Assembly (NCBI GenBank): GCA_949358305.1
Contig: OX442315.1
Coordinates: forward strand, 2,108,001 to 2,172,000
DNA: 64,000 bases
Origin: Strigamia acuminata
Taxonomy: Eukaryota > Arthropoda > Chilopoda > Geophilomorpha > Linotaeniidae
Direction of reading: 5' to 3'
The position numbers and the translations under genes are program-made. The notes under the pieces were generated by a model, which was given only the letters and a program-made list of their open reading frames with translations, had not been told where the DNA came from and did not search any database. Below are positions 51,526-62,692 of this stretch, one piece after another; position 1 is the stretch's first letter, and every line of letters starts with the position of its first letter.

Positions 51526-54500
51526 CAAAGTTTAAATTCATGAGAATTTAATAAAGTGAATTCAGAGATAAATATAGATTAAGACTTTAAATAAGTTTGA
51601 CAAGTAACAGATTCAAAACACATTTTATTTTCTTGAAGAAAATTTAAAACCCAGTCCTTTACAAATGGAATTTCGAAATTTCAACTTATCACAAGTAAAG
51701 GTTATATCCAGATAGGTTGCAAGGAAATTCGATTGAATTGCAAAAGTGAATTTTGAAGATAAATATTTAACTAAAAAGGTTTAGTTAAAAACAGGCAAAT
51801 ATGTTTTCAGTTTACATTTTCATGCGAAAAGTTAGGCTGATGAATTGGAAATGTTTAGTGCATTTTCTTTTACCATTTTCGTTCGAAAAATTAAAGGAAT
51901 ACGAAGTATTTTAAAATAAGAAATCAAAAAGTTTCGAGTGAAATAAGAAAACAGATATTTTTTGATGTTTGTTTTATTTGAAAAGCTAAAATACGTACAA
52001 ATTTAGACAGCGGACTTCCTACGAATTTATCTTTCCACTTGAAAGCTAAAAGCAAGAAAACACCGCAACTATTTAGAAATATTTACAAGAAATTAAGTTT
52101 CCTGTAACGGTACGTCGACGCCGATACCCAGCGACCATGAGCCGTAGCAATACGCGACGATCTCCGTTAAAAGCGTGACCGGAAAGCCCCTCAAAACCTT
52201 CGACGCAAAGTGCGAACGAATGCTTAGAAATTACGGCGGACAAACGGATAAAAAACAGCGTGGAAATGTTACCGAAGGTTCGTAGAGATTTATTTAAGTA
52301 TTGTGAACTTATTTTCCACTGCCGTCGGTACCCAAGATAATTTGGTTGTTTGAAAAAAAAATAACACACTCCATTTCGCGGAAAAGATTTGCAAATCGAA
52401 ATAAATATTACCTTTATTTTGAAGGAATTAACTATTTTCAAAAGGTATAGTTTTCTTCGGAAAACAATGGAAAATTAAAATGGCGACAAATGAAATTGCC
52501 GACCACATGGAATAGTATATTTTCGTCGAAAATTAGGATTCACAATAAACAGTTTCCCTCGGAAAAGTAAAAGATTTTATCCAATCTTCTCTTTTCGGAA
52601 ATGTTAACAGTGTTTCAAGTTTCCAACGATATTTGGGTTTCCCAAATTTTGAGAATTTCTAAATGAAATTTAGCTGTTTGAAAAACAACAAATGTTTTAG
52701 TTATCTAATCGGATATTTTCCCAAGTGATTTCTTAAACCAGGAATAACAAATTCATTTGTGGCTACGAACTTTGCCACATGAAATATTTACGGATCGAAT
52801 ATTTCTTGACTGGATTGAAACTTTAAAAATCAGATAGCTGATTTAAACGAAGAAAATAAGTTTCAACGTGTTTATTTTCTTTCTGAAAGATCAAATAAAC
52901 CACCGCTGATGAAAAGTTGCATTTTTCCATTCAAAAAACTAAGAATTACAAGAAAGTTTATTTTCTATTTGAACATAGATTTTATTCGGAAAAGGAAAGA
53001 TTCAAGATGCATTATTTTTCTCTAAAAATTAAGAATGTAGTCAATTTTCCTAAAAAGCTAATGGAATGTGATCATACATTTTGTTCATAATTTACGTGTT
53101 AAAATTTAATCAAAAAACGATTATAATAAGTTTTATTTGCAATAACTAAAAGGAAAAGTTCTTTTAAAAATGGAATTTCGATGCAAATCCAACCTTAAAG
53201 GGAATGTTACGTTGTGTAGAATCAATTAACAAAAATCTGAGATAAAATCATTTTATTTCATGCAAAAATAACAGTGGAAAAGCTGTTACAAATATTTTCA
53301 AGAAAAATTATTTTATCGGCAAAAAAAGTAATTCACATGTCCTAGTGCGGACCGAGTAGTGAACTGCTTAAGTTATGACATTGATACTGTTATTGTGTCA
53401 CGTGTTATTCGAAATTCCAACAAATGAATTACGAATTGTGGTGCGATAGGAATAGAAGTCTGACAGTGAAGTTCATCTTTTATTCGAAAAGTTGAATTGA
53501 GGAATAGCTGCAACAGATGAAAGTATTTACGGAAATTGCGATCTGAATATTCTTTCATTCGAAAGATAAGATTTCTGCAAAACATCTCGTTATTAGAGAT
53601 AAGGGGGACGAATTATTAAAACGAATAATCAAAGACATGTCCTTCGTAAATACCGCAAAGGAATAACCAATTGTGAAAACAATTGTCCGCTCAAGAAAAT
53701 TGGAACTTAGCTAGATATTTTTCTTTCGAAAAATCAAAGCAATTTTCATCAAAAGAAAGATTTGATAAATGATTTTCACCCAAAAAAGTCTAAAAGATTG
53801 TCAAATAGTTTTCTCCCAAAAACTAGTACGCATTCGTACTAAATATCTTTATTGTTTAAAGTGAAGTTTCGAATATTTTCTCTTGGAAAATTAGAGAATT
53901 AGAGAATTTTTCTCGCAAAACAAATTTACAGTATTTTAACGAATTTTATTTGTTAAAAATTTGTTAAAAAAGGGGGAAAGTGGATGTAAACATCTTATAA
54001 ATTTATTTTTACACTCGAAAAATGGAATTTAGCCCTGAAAGTTTAAAAGACTTGATCAAATTATTTTTTCCTATTGGGAATAAGGATAAGATAGTAACAT
54101 TGTGAGTTTAAGAAAACTTTATTAAAACTGTAGTTGTACAAGTAATGATACCTGTATTACACACAAAAACAGAATAATTAAAGTAGAATATTTTCGAATA
54201 AAATTATTTAATTATTTGAATTGGTGAAAACACCCAAAGTTCAAGAAGATTGAAGTAAATTTATTTTATTTTTTATTGAAAATACAATTTTGGGAAATAT
54301 TTACGAATATTTCTCGAAGGAATTTTATTTTATTGGTAAAACTGAAATCTCGAAAGAAACGGACCTAGTAGAGAGCTGCTAACTAAGGATAACGTCTGTT
54401 ATACCATTGGCTAACGGTAAAAAACCGCCAATCAGGAGCTAGGAGATCAAGAGATCCCCAGCCCCCTGCTATTAAAGAGAATCCCGATCAGTTACTGATC

Positions 54501-54736
54501 ATTCGCATCCAGACCAGACCAGAAGACGTGTTCCAGAGTCATCTTGACCACGCCGTCCCGATTTCAGTCTCGATTCGAAATTTCTGTACCGTGTAAACTG
54601 CAAAGCTAACACGTGTTAAACAAACGCAAAGTATTAATTTTACTTTGTTAAAAGAAAAATTTAGAAGTATTTTCTTGTCGTATATTCGTGTTCTTTATAA
54701 AATAAAGAATCAAAATCGTCAGATTTTGAATTTAGT
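51526..54736 (+). other. Long leader of C made of recurring mini-hairpins
   Basis: AT-rich, no gene. A short palindrome of form TTTTC-N2-5-GAAAA, often followed by a TAA-rich tail, recurs about 20 times at irregular spacing, for example near 51817, 51876, 52450, 52518, 53468, 53725 and 53870. The last 350 bp, with AGATCAAGAGATCCCC near 54450, are different in character. The acceptor-like TTTGAATTTAG ends just before the ORF. Confidence 0.7.
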
Positions 54737-56281
54737 ATGGCTCAAAAACCATTTAATATGTTCGATCCAAAAGGAAATAATGAACGGACAAACTTAAATT
54801 TAAGTTGTATACCACTTGGCGATCAAACCGACATAATTCCCGATCATTTTACTCTGTATTGTAATCGTCATGGACTAGATAAAACCAAGTTTAAAAATAT
54901 AATCAAAGCCTCGAACTATGTAACAGCTAGGAACTGGCGAGATCGTACCCAATCTCAATCTTCGCATCGAGATCCAGTACGGAATCCACGAACATCCAGT
55001 CGAAACTTAGTGAATCAAGATTCTCATACTATGTTTCAAACATCCAGTAGTGGATCTAACTTTGAAAAGTTTAAACCACCTAATTCGGTAGATAAGGGGG
55101 AAGAGAATTATAAACCTAATAATCCTCATCCAGCGAGTTCCTTAACTAACCAGTCGGTTGTTCAGAACAAATTAAAACTCTATTACAATCGAGATCAGCT
55201 GATTTCAGTTCGATATACTAATCTAGCTGAAGCACAACGATATGTGGCTAGCCTTAATCTGCCGATTAACCTACCACTATCAAAAGAATTGGGAACGGTA
55301 AACAAAAGTTTTGGGCCACCAATACCAGTGCAAAAAGAAGATATTCGGGCTGCAAACAAACGTTTGCGGTCACCGAATCCTGGCGATGGATTTACGAATC
55401 CCTTTTCCAACTATACGAGCGAGAAAAGTGGTTTACCTACTCCAAACAAATGTTTGCAGTCACTTAACTTACAACAACGTATCCGATCGCCGAACACAAA
55501 CTCATGTTTGCGGACAAATGATTTGTCCACCAAAAAGAAGAGTCTTCAGCCAAGACAATTCTATCTAACGCCCATTTCAAAACGGAAAAAGGTCCAACAC
55601 AATAATAAGAGGGACTTTAAACCTAAAAAAGAAAGTTTTTTGACTAACCCACGGGAGATTCGGTATCAATTCGAACAGTATTGTAAACAATACCAGTTAA
55701 ATTCAGCTGAATTTAATAGTATAGACGAAGCGCAACAATTTGTATTTCGAAGTCAATACCGTACTCAACGAATAAACCCCGACCCAGTCGTCAATCTGAC
55801 TGGAGTACAACAATTTGCGCCTGGAAAGCAACTCTGCAATATCCAGAACAATTCATCTCAACGAGAGGAATTAAGACCCGCTAACAAGCATTTTCGGTCA
55901 CCAAGTCCAGCTGGTGATGAAGAAACTTCAAGTACGAACCAACATGTTCGAAAGCTGACTATAAACCCAGGTTTCCAGTCCTCAGTTCCACGACCTAGTG
56001 TCCAAATTAAAGCCCCTCGTAAGTTGCGAGATTTCACAATTCCGAATATGGGTCCTTTCCACGTATGGCTTTCCAATAAGGGTCCCATTCATGTATGGTT
56101 TTCCAGAGATGACTTAAAGCGAAAGTTTGGGTCATCACGGTCATTTACACTGCCAAGTGAGTACACTGTATGTAACTGCCCAAAGGAAAAGCGTCGAAAG
56201 AAATCAGTACAGCAGGCTGAGAGATCTCGGAGATTCGCAAATATGCGAGCTCAATATTTTGCAAGGAATCATGTTGACTAA
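54737..56281 (+). CDS. Single ORF of element C: Gag-related repeat-motif protein
   Basis: 514 aa, no known catalytic domain. Three copies of a motif lie at about residues 37-66, 145-174 and 308-338, each with spacing L-x4-[FY]-x8-[FY]-V (for example YCNRHGLDKTKF and then SNYV). The same spacing occurs once in B Gag (residues 82-110). Other internal repeats are ANKRLRSPNPGDG (206-218) against ANKHFRSPSPAGDE (382-395), and a tandem GPFHVWLS / GPIHVWFS (439-456). The C terminus is very basic. There is no capsid region or zinc knuckle. The frame is intact. It is probably an N-terminal Gag derivative that was expanded, possibly binding RNA; the function is unknown. Confidence 0.8.
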   Translation: MAQKPFNMFDPKGNNERTNLNLSCIPLGDQTDIIPDHFTLYCNRHGLDKTKFKNIIKASNYVTARNWRDRTQSQSSHRDPVRNPRTSSRNLVNQDSHTMFQTSSSGSNFEKFKPPNSVDKGEENYKPNNPHPASSLTNQSVVQNKLKLYYNRDQLISVRYTNLAEAQRYVASLNLPINLPLSKELGTVNKSFGPPIPVQKEDIRAANKRLRSPNPGDGFTNPFSNYTSEKSGLPTPNKCLQSLNLQQRIRSPNTNSCLRTNDLSTKKKSLQPRQFYLTPISKRKKVQHNNKRDFKPKKESFLTNPREIRYQFEQYCKQYQLNSAEFNSIDEAQQFVFRSQYRTQRINPDPVVNLTGVQQFAPGKQLCNIQNNSSQREELRPANKHFRSPSPAGDEETSSTNQHVRKLTINPGFQSSVPRPSVQIKAPRKLRDFTIPNMGPFHVWLSNKGPIHVWFSRDDLKRKFGSSRSFTLPSEYTVCNCPKEKRRKKSVQQAERSRRFANMRAQYFARNHVD

Positions 56282-56869
56282 ACATGATAAGATATACAAA
56301 AATTCCCCGATTATAGTGTAAACAGAAAAATCCTTTTCTATAAATCATGACCTCTTTTCTAGAGAAAAGGGGGACAAAATATAAAGTTAAAATTAACAAA
56401 TCTTGAAAAGTAATGCTACATTATTAAAAGACAACTAGTTTAATTAAAATTAGTCAATTATACAAAGAATACCAAGTGACTCCGGTCATGACCATTAAGG
56501 GAGACAATTATGATTTCTAATTGTCAAAATTTATCATCTAGAACTATTTTTTATAGCGATACATCTGACTAGGCATATGAAATAAATATTTTTGTGATAG
56601 CACAAATGATGATTTTATGTATGACAAAGGTTTCTTCAAAAAAGAAGACTTGGAAATAAATTCTCAACTTGAATTTGTACTATTAGAAAAATTATTTCGG
56701 CAGAAATTCAGAACTTAGATAAGCTAAATGGTTTACGTAAAACTCAAATTCAGAATTGGAAGGCACAATATCTCCAAGATATATCAAGTCCGAAAATAGC
56801 ATTTATGCTAATTAAGAGAATAACGAAAATTCTATAAAATTTTATTTAATTGTGTTATTAAGGGGGATG
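56282..56869 (+). other. 3' non-coding region of C
   Basis: AT-rich without a gene. It ends with the polypurine tract AAGGGGGATG directly before the 3' LTR. Confidence 0.6.
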
Positions 56870-57484
56870 TGTGACGGTTTACAAGGGGTATAAATGCCTA
56901 TTTTCTACCGAAGAAGCGCTGTTGCGCCATTATCATAGTATTTCGAAGATATTCTGTGTAAATCTGGTATAATTCCTAAATAAAGATATTTGGGATGTTT
57001 CAAATACAAAGATGTTCGTTTATTAAGAATGAACACTCATTTCTACATGATATAAATATATCACAGCCAAATTACGAAGAGTCGTCTGCTAAAAACCCGC
57101 ATTTGTCAATGCTCCATATCGCCACTAGATGGCGTGATCGCAATTAGCGGTAATTATGAATAAGAACTGGAAACCTCATGATTATTAAATATAAACATAT
57201 TTAATCATGTGAATGAATTGTTCTAAACATTAATATAAATATATATTAATATCTGACATTGTTAAATACAATGTAACTTCCATTTTCTGCGGGACAGGAC
57301 ATTCAGCGATCAATCGATCGTTCCTTCGATCTGATTGGTGGATCCATTTCCGGTCCTGGGTATCCAGTTCCGGTTGTGGTGTGAATTAGCATATTGTTCC
57401 TCCGTATCCACTTCCGGTGATACGGGATTGGAGGGATTCGTGGAACCCATGTTCCAATTGGATAACTGGATTAATCCTTAATCC
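56870..57484 (+). repeat. 3' LTR of element C, cut by element D
   Basis: Matches 49572-50186 with three visible substitutions. D enters after TTAATCC; the rest of the LTR should follow D beyond the window. Confidence 0.88.
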
Positions 57485-57827
57485 TGAAGAGTTGTAATGG
57501 CCTGTGCGCTGTCGAAATAACTCGGAAACATCATTTTGGCTGGGCGGATAAATCGGACACGCGTCCGCCATCTTTTATTACAAAAGTAAGTGTGTGACAT
57601 AAAACCTGGTTCGAGGCTAATCGCCCTCGATCTCAAAAACAAGGAAATCATAGAACAAATCATTGTTTCAATACACTGACTTGTTCTTTACAGAAAGACA
57701 AAACTAATGAATAAAACAAACAGAACAACATAAACAATAAGTGCTCATTTGAGCAGATGACAGGTTGTGTGTGTTGTCACGTAAACTACGCGGATGCGAG
57801 GACAAACAGGAAAACGTCAACCTAACA
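57485..57827 (-). repeat. 3' LTR of element D
   Basis: 343 bp. On the element strand it begins TGTTAGGTTGACG and ends CTCTTCA, so it has TG...CA ends. The complement of CCCCCTTCGTTT next to it (57830-57842) is the polypurine tract. Confidence 0.85.
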
Positions 57828-57844
57828 AATCCCCCTTCGTTTAG

Positions 57845-60800
57845 CTATTTGTCAATTACAAAGATGTATTCGCATAGCGCGTTCAATCTGGATTTAGCTA
57901 ACCATTTCGTCAGAATATCCGCGACATTTAATTCGCCAGAAACATGCTCGATTAAAAACGTTCCTTTCTCAAACCAATCTCTAACGAAATGGAGCTTCAC
58001 GTCTATATGTTTATTTGCCCTGTTCTCGATCCTATTCTTACAGTATTGGATAGCCGGCTGGCTATCCGCAAAAACACAGGGCGTATTTCGCTCGAGACAA
58101 AACATTATCTTCGCGTCGTAAAGGCGCTCGAGCCAAATAACTTCTTTCACCCCATCGACCACGGCGAGAAATTCGCTCTCCATGATCGACAGGGAGGTCA
58201 TCGATTGTTTGTGGCAATTCCACGAGATGGGAATGCCACCCATATAGACAATATGTCCCCCAAAGCTTCGTCGTCTGTCTTGATCTAGGGCAAACGACGC
58301 GTCGGTGTAAACTGTCAAATTCTCGTTTTTACAGTTCGATAAGTTAATCGAGTAATTCGACGTGGTGGCCAAATATCGCAGGACCTGTAGTAACATATTG
58401 ACATGGCGCGTCGAATGCGTCTCGTTATACTGGGAAAGCACTATTACTGAGAACAGTATGTCGGGTCTGGTTCGGCTGGCGATGAACAACAGACTTCCGA
58501 CCAGAGATCTGTACGGGAATGAGGTGTCGGCTTTTTCCCCGGTTCTTACACCTTGAATCATGGTTCCCGGGGTTACTGGAACCTTTACTCGATGGCACGA
58601 GTCAATCCCGTACGCTTTACAAAGCTTTTCAATATATTTCCGTTGGTGGATTTTAATCATGCCCCCGGACCTATCAAACTCAATTCCTAAAAGTAAAGTT
58701 ACGGGCCCCAGACTCACTACTTCAAACGATTCCCGTAACCACTTCAAAACGCATTGTTCCACATAGTCATCCTTGGAAAACAACACGATATCGTCCACGT
58801 AAAAGATGACTATTGCATCGTTGTCTAGGGCATAGACACAGTTTAAACCCAACAACGGTTGAAAGCCCAATTCAAGTAGTCGTATGTGGAGGACCTGGTA
58901 CCACATACGACCGGACTGGTGTAATCCATAAAGTGCTTTTAAAAGCATCCAGCATTTATGCTTATTATGGGCGGTACGATATCCCTTGGGGATCTCCATG
59001 TACTGTACCGTATCGAGGTCCCCGTAAAGGTACGCGGCCTTGATATCCAGGTGTAAATCCCGCCATCCCTTGAGTATCACCAAAGTGCAAAAGAACACTA
59101 TCACTAGCACAAAGTTGACGACGGGGGAGAACACCTCCGTAAAGTCAACTCCGGGCTTTTGCTTAAAGCCCTGTGCGACGAGTCGGGCTCGGTAGCGTTG
59201 GATAACACCCGTGTGGTCGCGCTTCATTTTGTATATCCATTTCGATCCCAAGAGAGTCGTACCCTCATCTAAAGTTGTTTTGTCAACTTCCTTGTAAACC
59301 GTTCTTTCATCGAACACATCAATTTCCTCTCTCATGGCTTTTATCCAATCAGGACGCTTGACGTGGTACATGGCTTCTTCGTAGGTTTCCGGCTCGACGG
59401 CACAGAAACCTGCAAACCCTAACGGTTCACCGTCCCCCTCTAATGTCTTAAAGTCAAATAAGGTCGCATCATATGCGTACCCTTCTTCATCGCACCACCG
59501 TGCGATATCAACTCGACTTCTTATCTTGTCCTTCAAGGGCGTGATGTAAACAACATCTATTTGTCCCGCCGTCGCTCCGTCTTTACGGACGGACGCGCGT
59601 CGTTCCCATTCCGCCATATTTAACGGCAGTAGTTCCGGATGTAACATCACGTTCCCTTGCTTTTTCCTTGATCGTGATCCACGCCGTGTTTGAATCCCAG
59701 GAGGAATTTCAGGTTCCCCATCATTGTCAGGATAGATGTTGAAGTAATTCCCATCATCCCCCTTCGCCCCACCAATTTCTTCAACAGGCTCATCCCCTGT
59801 ATCCCCGTCCCCAAGAATGGGGTTCCCCTCAACGGGCATGAGTGGGGGTTGCTGAGCTGCCTGTTTAGCGACTGGCCTCAATTCAGGTCTAAGAGTAGGC
59901 TTTGGGGTCGTGGGCAATGCGGGTTTCACTTTTTGCTGCGGAACAGGTTGTGGAACTTCCTGTATCGCAGGAGGGGGTTCCGGGATTTCCGCCGGAATTG
60001 GGTCACCGACAACACTGTCGTCGTCAGAAAATGACCCATTGAACGAGTCCGAACTCGAAGTATCAAAATCATTCTCCAATTCAGGCGACGTAACCGTCCC
60101 TAATTCAAACCAGAAATTGTTTTCAAAAATTTTGACGTGTTTAGACAAAAACACCTGATTTTTATTCGGATCCCAAATTCTATAGCCGCGTGTAGAAGCG
60201 GCATATCCAATTAATGCCCCAGCCCATGCCCTGTCTTGTAATTTCCCACCCCGAGTCTGAGATGGGATATGGACATAAGTCAATGAGCCAATGCACTTGA
60301 CATGGCGAAGGGACAATTTCTTATTATAAAACACAGAATAAGGTGTTTTCCCACCAATTCCCGTATGTGGGAAACGGTTTTTCAGATATACAACTGAAAC
60401 GGCAAGCTCTGCCCATAAAGTGGCGGGAAATTTATTCTCAAAAAGAAGTGCCCGAGTACCATTAAGAATGGTACGGTTCGCCCGTTCGGCGACCGAATTC
60501 ATTTCTGGGCTGTATGCATTAGTCCTCATACACTTAAGCCCAATTGTCGCCACATAAGCGTCCCATTGTCTAGATATGAATTCCCCTCCATTATCGGTTT
60601 TTATGGCCTTTACCTTCTTAGAGGTCGTTCGCTCAACTTCAAGTAGCCACCGCTTGAAATGTCCTAAAACGTCACTTTTCCGTTTCATGATGATTATCCA
60701 CATAAAGCGGGAAAAATCATCGATAAGAATGAGATAATAGTACGCCCCACCCAATGTTTGAACTGGCGCGGGGCCCCACACGTCTAAGTGCACTATTTCC

Positions 60801-62692
60801 AAAATACTTTTTGTCGTAATTCCAATTATTGGGGGAAAACTAGCACGTGTACTCTTCGCCCTGGCGCAAAAGTCACACGTCGACAACTCCTTGTTCGAGA
60901 GTTTCAGCCCAAAAACATCAGTTGACTTTTCTAATCCCGCAATTCCCTTTGCATTTAAATGCCCTAGGCGGGAGTGCCAAATGTCCATCGTTTGAGCCTT
61001 ATCTTTCTTGTCAAAAGTTTTAACCCCATCAGCAGAATTGTTCCCATTCTCTGCTTTGTCTGCATTGTTCTGCACAATCGAACCTGCCTCCTTAGAGGCA
61101 TTGGCAATCTTTGCCTTAATTTTATTCGAAACATTCGCTTGCGCATTAGTCGTAACATTCGCAGGCGCGTTGTTTGCAACACTCGCTTGCCCCTTTATCG
61201 CTGGTGCAGGTTTCCCTGACTCACTCGAATTTTGGGTTAATGCGTCCTTAAAACTAGGGTATGTTAGTATCGAATTTACAACCTCATCGCCTTTTATAAG
61301 CGGACTAGAAGACACTGTCGCAGCCTGTTGCGCAGGTAATGCGGCAGTGTTCACAGGAGAAATACGACAATTGACCTTATACATCCGATCACTCGTGCGT
61401 TCCGCAGTGATGGAAGGGTCATCAATTTTGTCGTTATAAATAACCATTTTGCCATTTTTAATCATGGTCGTTGCCCCAGCTTCATCCGTGCGACCCAACG
61501 AAATCAAATTCTTCCTAAAGTTGGGTGCATAAAATACATTATGCAATGTAATTGCACGGGTGCGGGTTCCATAAATCGATGTCAACGTCACATTTCCTAT
61601 TCCTTCGATTCTCGACTTTCCTTCTCCCTGTTGCACGTGGCCAGTTAATGGCTTGAAGTCGGAGAACCAGTCTTTGTTGAAGGAGAAATGGTCCGTCGCC
61701 CCTGTGTCGACGTACCATTGCGAATCATAATTCGCGTGAGACACGTGGGAAGCCGGCACAGGGGGTTGTTGTTGAAGCCAAATCGCCGCGGAGTAATAAG
61801 AGACTGGAGAGTCACTGAATATGTCAGCCTGTGTGACAGTGGCCTTTTGCTGGCCCCTTCCACGTCCCTTGCCCCGTGGATTGCCTCTAAATTGTCCAGT
61901 TTGGTTTCCTTTTGCTTGGAATTGCTGTTTCGGTGGAGTAGGGCATTCACGGGCGAAGTGGCCCGTCCCACCGCAAGTAAAACAGATGCGTGGGCCGCCG
62001 GGTGCATTTCCACCACGTCCGCGTTGTCTTCCGCCTTGGTTAAAGAAGGCACCAGTGTTCTCCAATGGCGCCTTGGAAGGCACGCCAAACTCGTCGGTTG
62101 TTACATGTAGGCGGTTGTATTCGCCTACTAGGCGTTCCTTGACCGCTGCTGCCGTGAACTCTGTGTCACCCCAGTGATAAACCGTCTGCTTGACCGGTTC
62201 GTATTGGGGTGGCAGCAGGTCAAGATATTGAAAGGCGTGAAACTCATCAGAAATTTGAATCTTGACATCTGCAAGCTGTACTACTTTCCGATCAACACGT
62301 GCGGTGAAAACAAACATCTCTTCGTTTTCATGCAACCGCATGTCTAAAAATTCCCTGCGAAGACGGGCTTTGCGTGCCCGTGTCGTGGGCTGGTAAGCAG
62401 CTTTCAGTGCGTCCCAGACCTCCTTCGCAGTAGCGTGGGCGACAGCCACAACCTGCTGGGCTTCGCCGCAAGCCAGACAAATAGTGGAGCGAGCCCTTTC
62501 TTCGCCTTTCTCGAAATCCCTTGTTTCTCGAAACGGTGATCCGGCCGGCGGCTCTTTAGTCTTGCCGGTCACGTGGCCCCAAACTCCGTACGATTGGAGA
62601 AGGAGCTGGACTTGTACGCTCCAAGTCGGGTAGTTGGTTCCATCCAACTTTTTCACATCCTTATAATCATCATGGCGGTCGTAGGACGCCAT
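57845..62692 (-). CDS. Gag-Pol polyprotein of element D (Ty1/copia), complete
   Basis: 1615 aa from the ATG at 62692. The frame is open 79 codons further upstream, but the copia-type Gag start (DGTNYPTWSVQVQ) lies just after this Met. Domains in order: Gag with a CCHC knuckle (CFTCGGTGHFAREC); protease (WYVDTGATDHF); integrase finger (IWHSRLGHLN, CDFCARAKS) and core (VHLDVWGP, KTDNGGEFIS, NSVAERANR); a Pro-rich linker; RT (LHLDIKAAYLYGD, FYVDDIVLFSK); RNase H (YTDASFALDQD, IMESEFLAV, FADSQPAIQYC, HIDVKLHFVRDW). It reaches the usual copia end (DILTKWLAKSR). There are no stops or frameshifts. Protease processing of one fused product is the known copia strategy. Confidence 0.93.
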   Translation of the reverse strand: MASYDRHDDYKDVKKLDGTNYPTWSVQVQLLLQSYGVWGHVTGKTKEPPAGSPFRETRDFEKGEERARSTICLACGEAQQVVAVAHATAKEVWDALKAAYQPTTRARKARLRREFLDMRLHENEEMFVFTARVDRKVVQLADVKIQISDEFHAFQYLDLLPPQYEPVKQTVYHWGDTEFTAAAVKERLVGEYNRLHVTTDEFGVPSKAPLENTGAFFNQGGRQRGRGGNAPGGPRICFTCGGTGHFARECPTPPKQQFQAKGNQTGQFRGNPRGKGRGRGQQKATVTQADIFSDSPVSYYSAAIWLQQQPPVPASHVSHANYDSQWYVDTGATDHFSFNKDWFSDFKPLTGHVQQGEGKSRIEGIGNVTLTSIYGTRTRAITLHNVFYAPNFRKNLISLGRTDEAGATTMIKNGKMVIYNDKIDDPSITAERTSDRMYKVNCRISPVNTAALPAQQAATVSSSPLIKGDEVVNSILTYPSFKDALTQNSSESGKPAPAIKGQASVANNAPANVTTNAQANVSNKIKAKIANASKEAGSIVQNNADKAENGNNSADGVKTFDKKDKAQTMDIWHSRLGHLNAKGIAGLEKSTDVFGLKLSNKELSTCDFCARAKSTRASFPPIIGITTKSILEIVHLDVWGPAPVQTLGGAYYYLILIDDFSRFMWIIIMKRKSDVLGHFKRWLLEVERTTSKKVKAIKTDNGGEFISRQWDAYVATIGLKCMRTNAYSPEMNSVAERANRTILNGTRALLFENKFPATLWAELAVSVVYLKNRFPHTGIGGKTPYSVFYNKKLSLRHVKCIGSLTYVHIPSQTRGGKLQDRAWAGALIGYAASTRGYRIWDPNKNQVFLSKHVKIFENNFWFELGTVTSPELENDFDTSSSDSFNGSFSDDDSVVGDPIPAEIPEPPPAIQEVPQPVPQQKVKPALPTTPKPTLRPELRPVAKQAAQQPPLMPVEGNPILGDGDTGDEPVEEIGGAKGDDGNYFNIYPDNDGEPEIPPGIQTRRGSRSRKKQGNVMLHPELLPLNMAEWERRASVRKDGATAGQIDVVYITPLKDKIRSRVDIARWCDEEGYAYDATLFDFKTLEGDGEPLGFAGFCAVEPETYEEAMYHVKRPDWIKAMREEIDVFDERTVYKEVDKTTLDEGTTLLGSKWIYKMKRDHTGVIQRYRARLVAQGFKQKPGVDFTEVFSPVVNFVLVIVFFCTLVILKGWRDLHLDIKAAYLYGDLDTVQYMEIPKGYRTAHNKHKCWMLLKALYGLHQSGRMWYQVLHIRLLELGFQPLLGLNCVYALDNDAIVIFYVDDIVLFSKDDYVEQCVLKWLRESFEVVSLGPVTLLLGIEFDRSGGMIKIHQRKYIEKLCKAYGIDSCHRVKVPVTPGTMIQGVRTGEKADTSFPYRSLVGSLLFIASRTRPDILFSVIVLSQYNETHSTRHVNMLLQVLRYLATTSNYSINLSNCKNENLTVYTDASFALDQDRRRSFGGHIVYMGGIPISWNCHKQSMTSLSIMESEFLAVVDGVKEVIWLERLYDAKIMFCLERNTPCVFADSQPAIQYCKNRIENRANKHIDVKLHFVRDWFEKGTFLIEHVSGELNVADILTKWLAKSRLNALCEYIFVIDK

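Larger units (their letters stand above)
49572..57484 (+). mobile_element. Element C: large non-autonomous LTR retrotransposon
   Basis: Complete 5' LTR of 1927 bp (TGTGACGGT to ACCGTCACA, perfect 9-bp inverted ends), primer site, a 3.2-kb hairpin-rich leader, one ORF of 514 codons, the polypurine tract AGGGGGATG and 615 bp of the 3' LTR before element D interrupts it. The LTRs differ at 3 of 615 comparable positions by eye. There is no protease, RT or integrase. LTR ends, primer site and polypurine context resemble B, so B-like elements may supply the enzymes. Confidence 0.88.

Noticed and set aside
49572-57484. Element C as a degraded copy of B
   Set aside because: LTR interiors and leader differ widely, the single ORF is intact, and no pol relics were found between primer site and polypurine tract; a distinct non-autonomous family fits better.
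61008-62177. Forward frames of 118-143 residues over element D
   Set aside because: Antisense to the well-supported D Gag-Pol; no independent motif.
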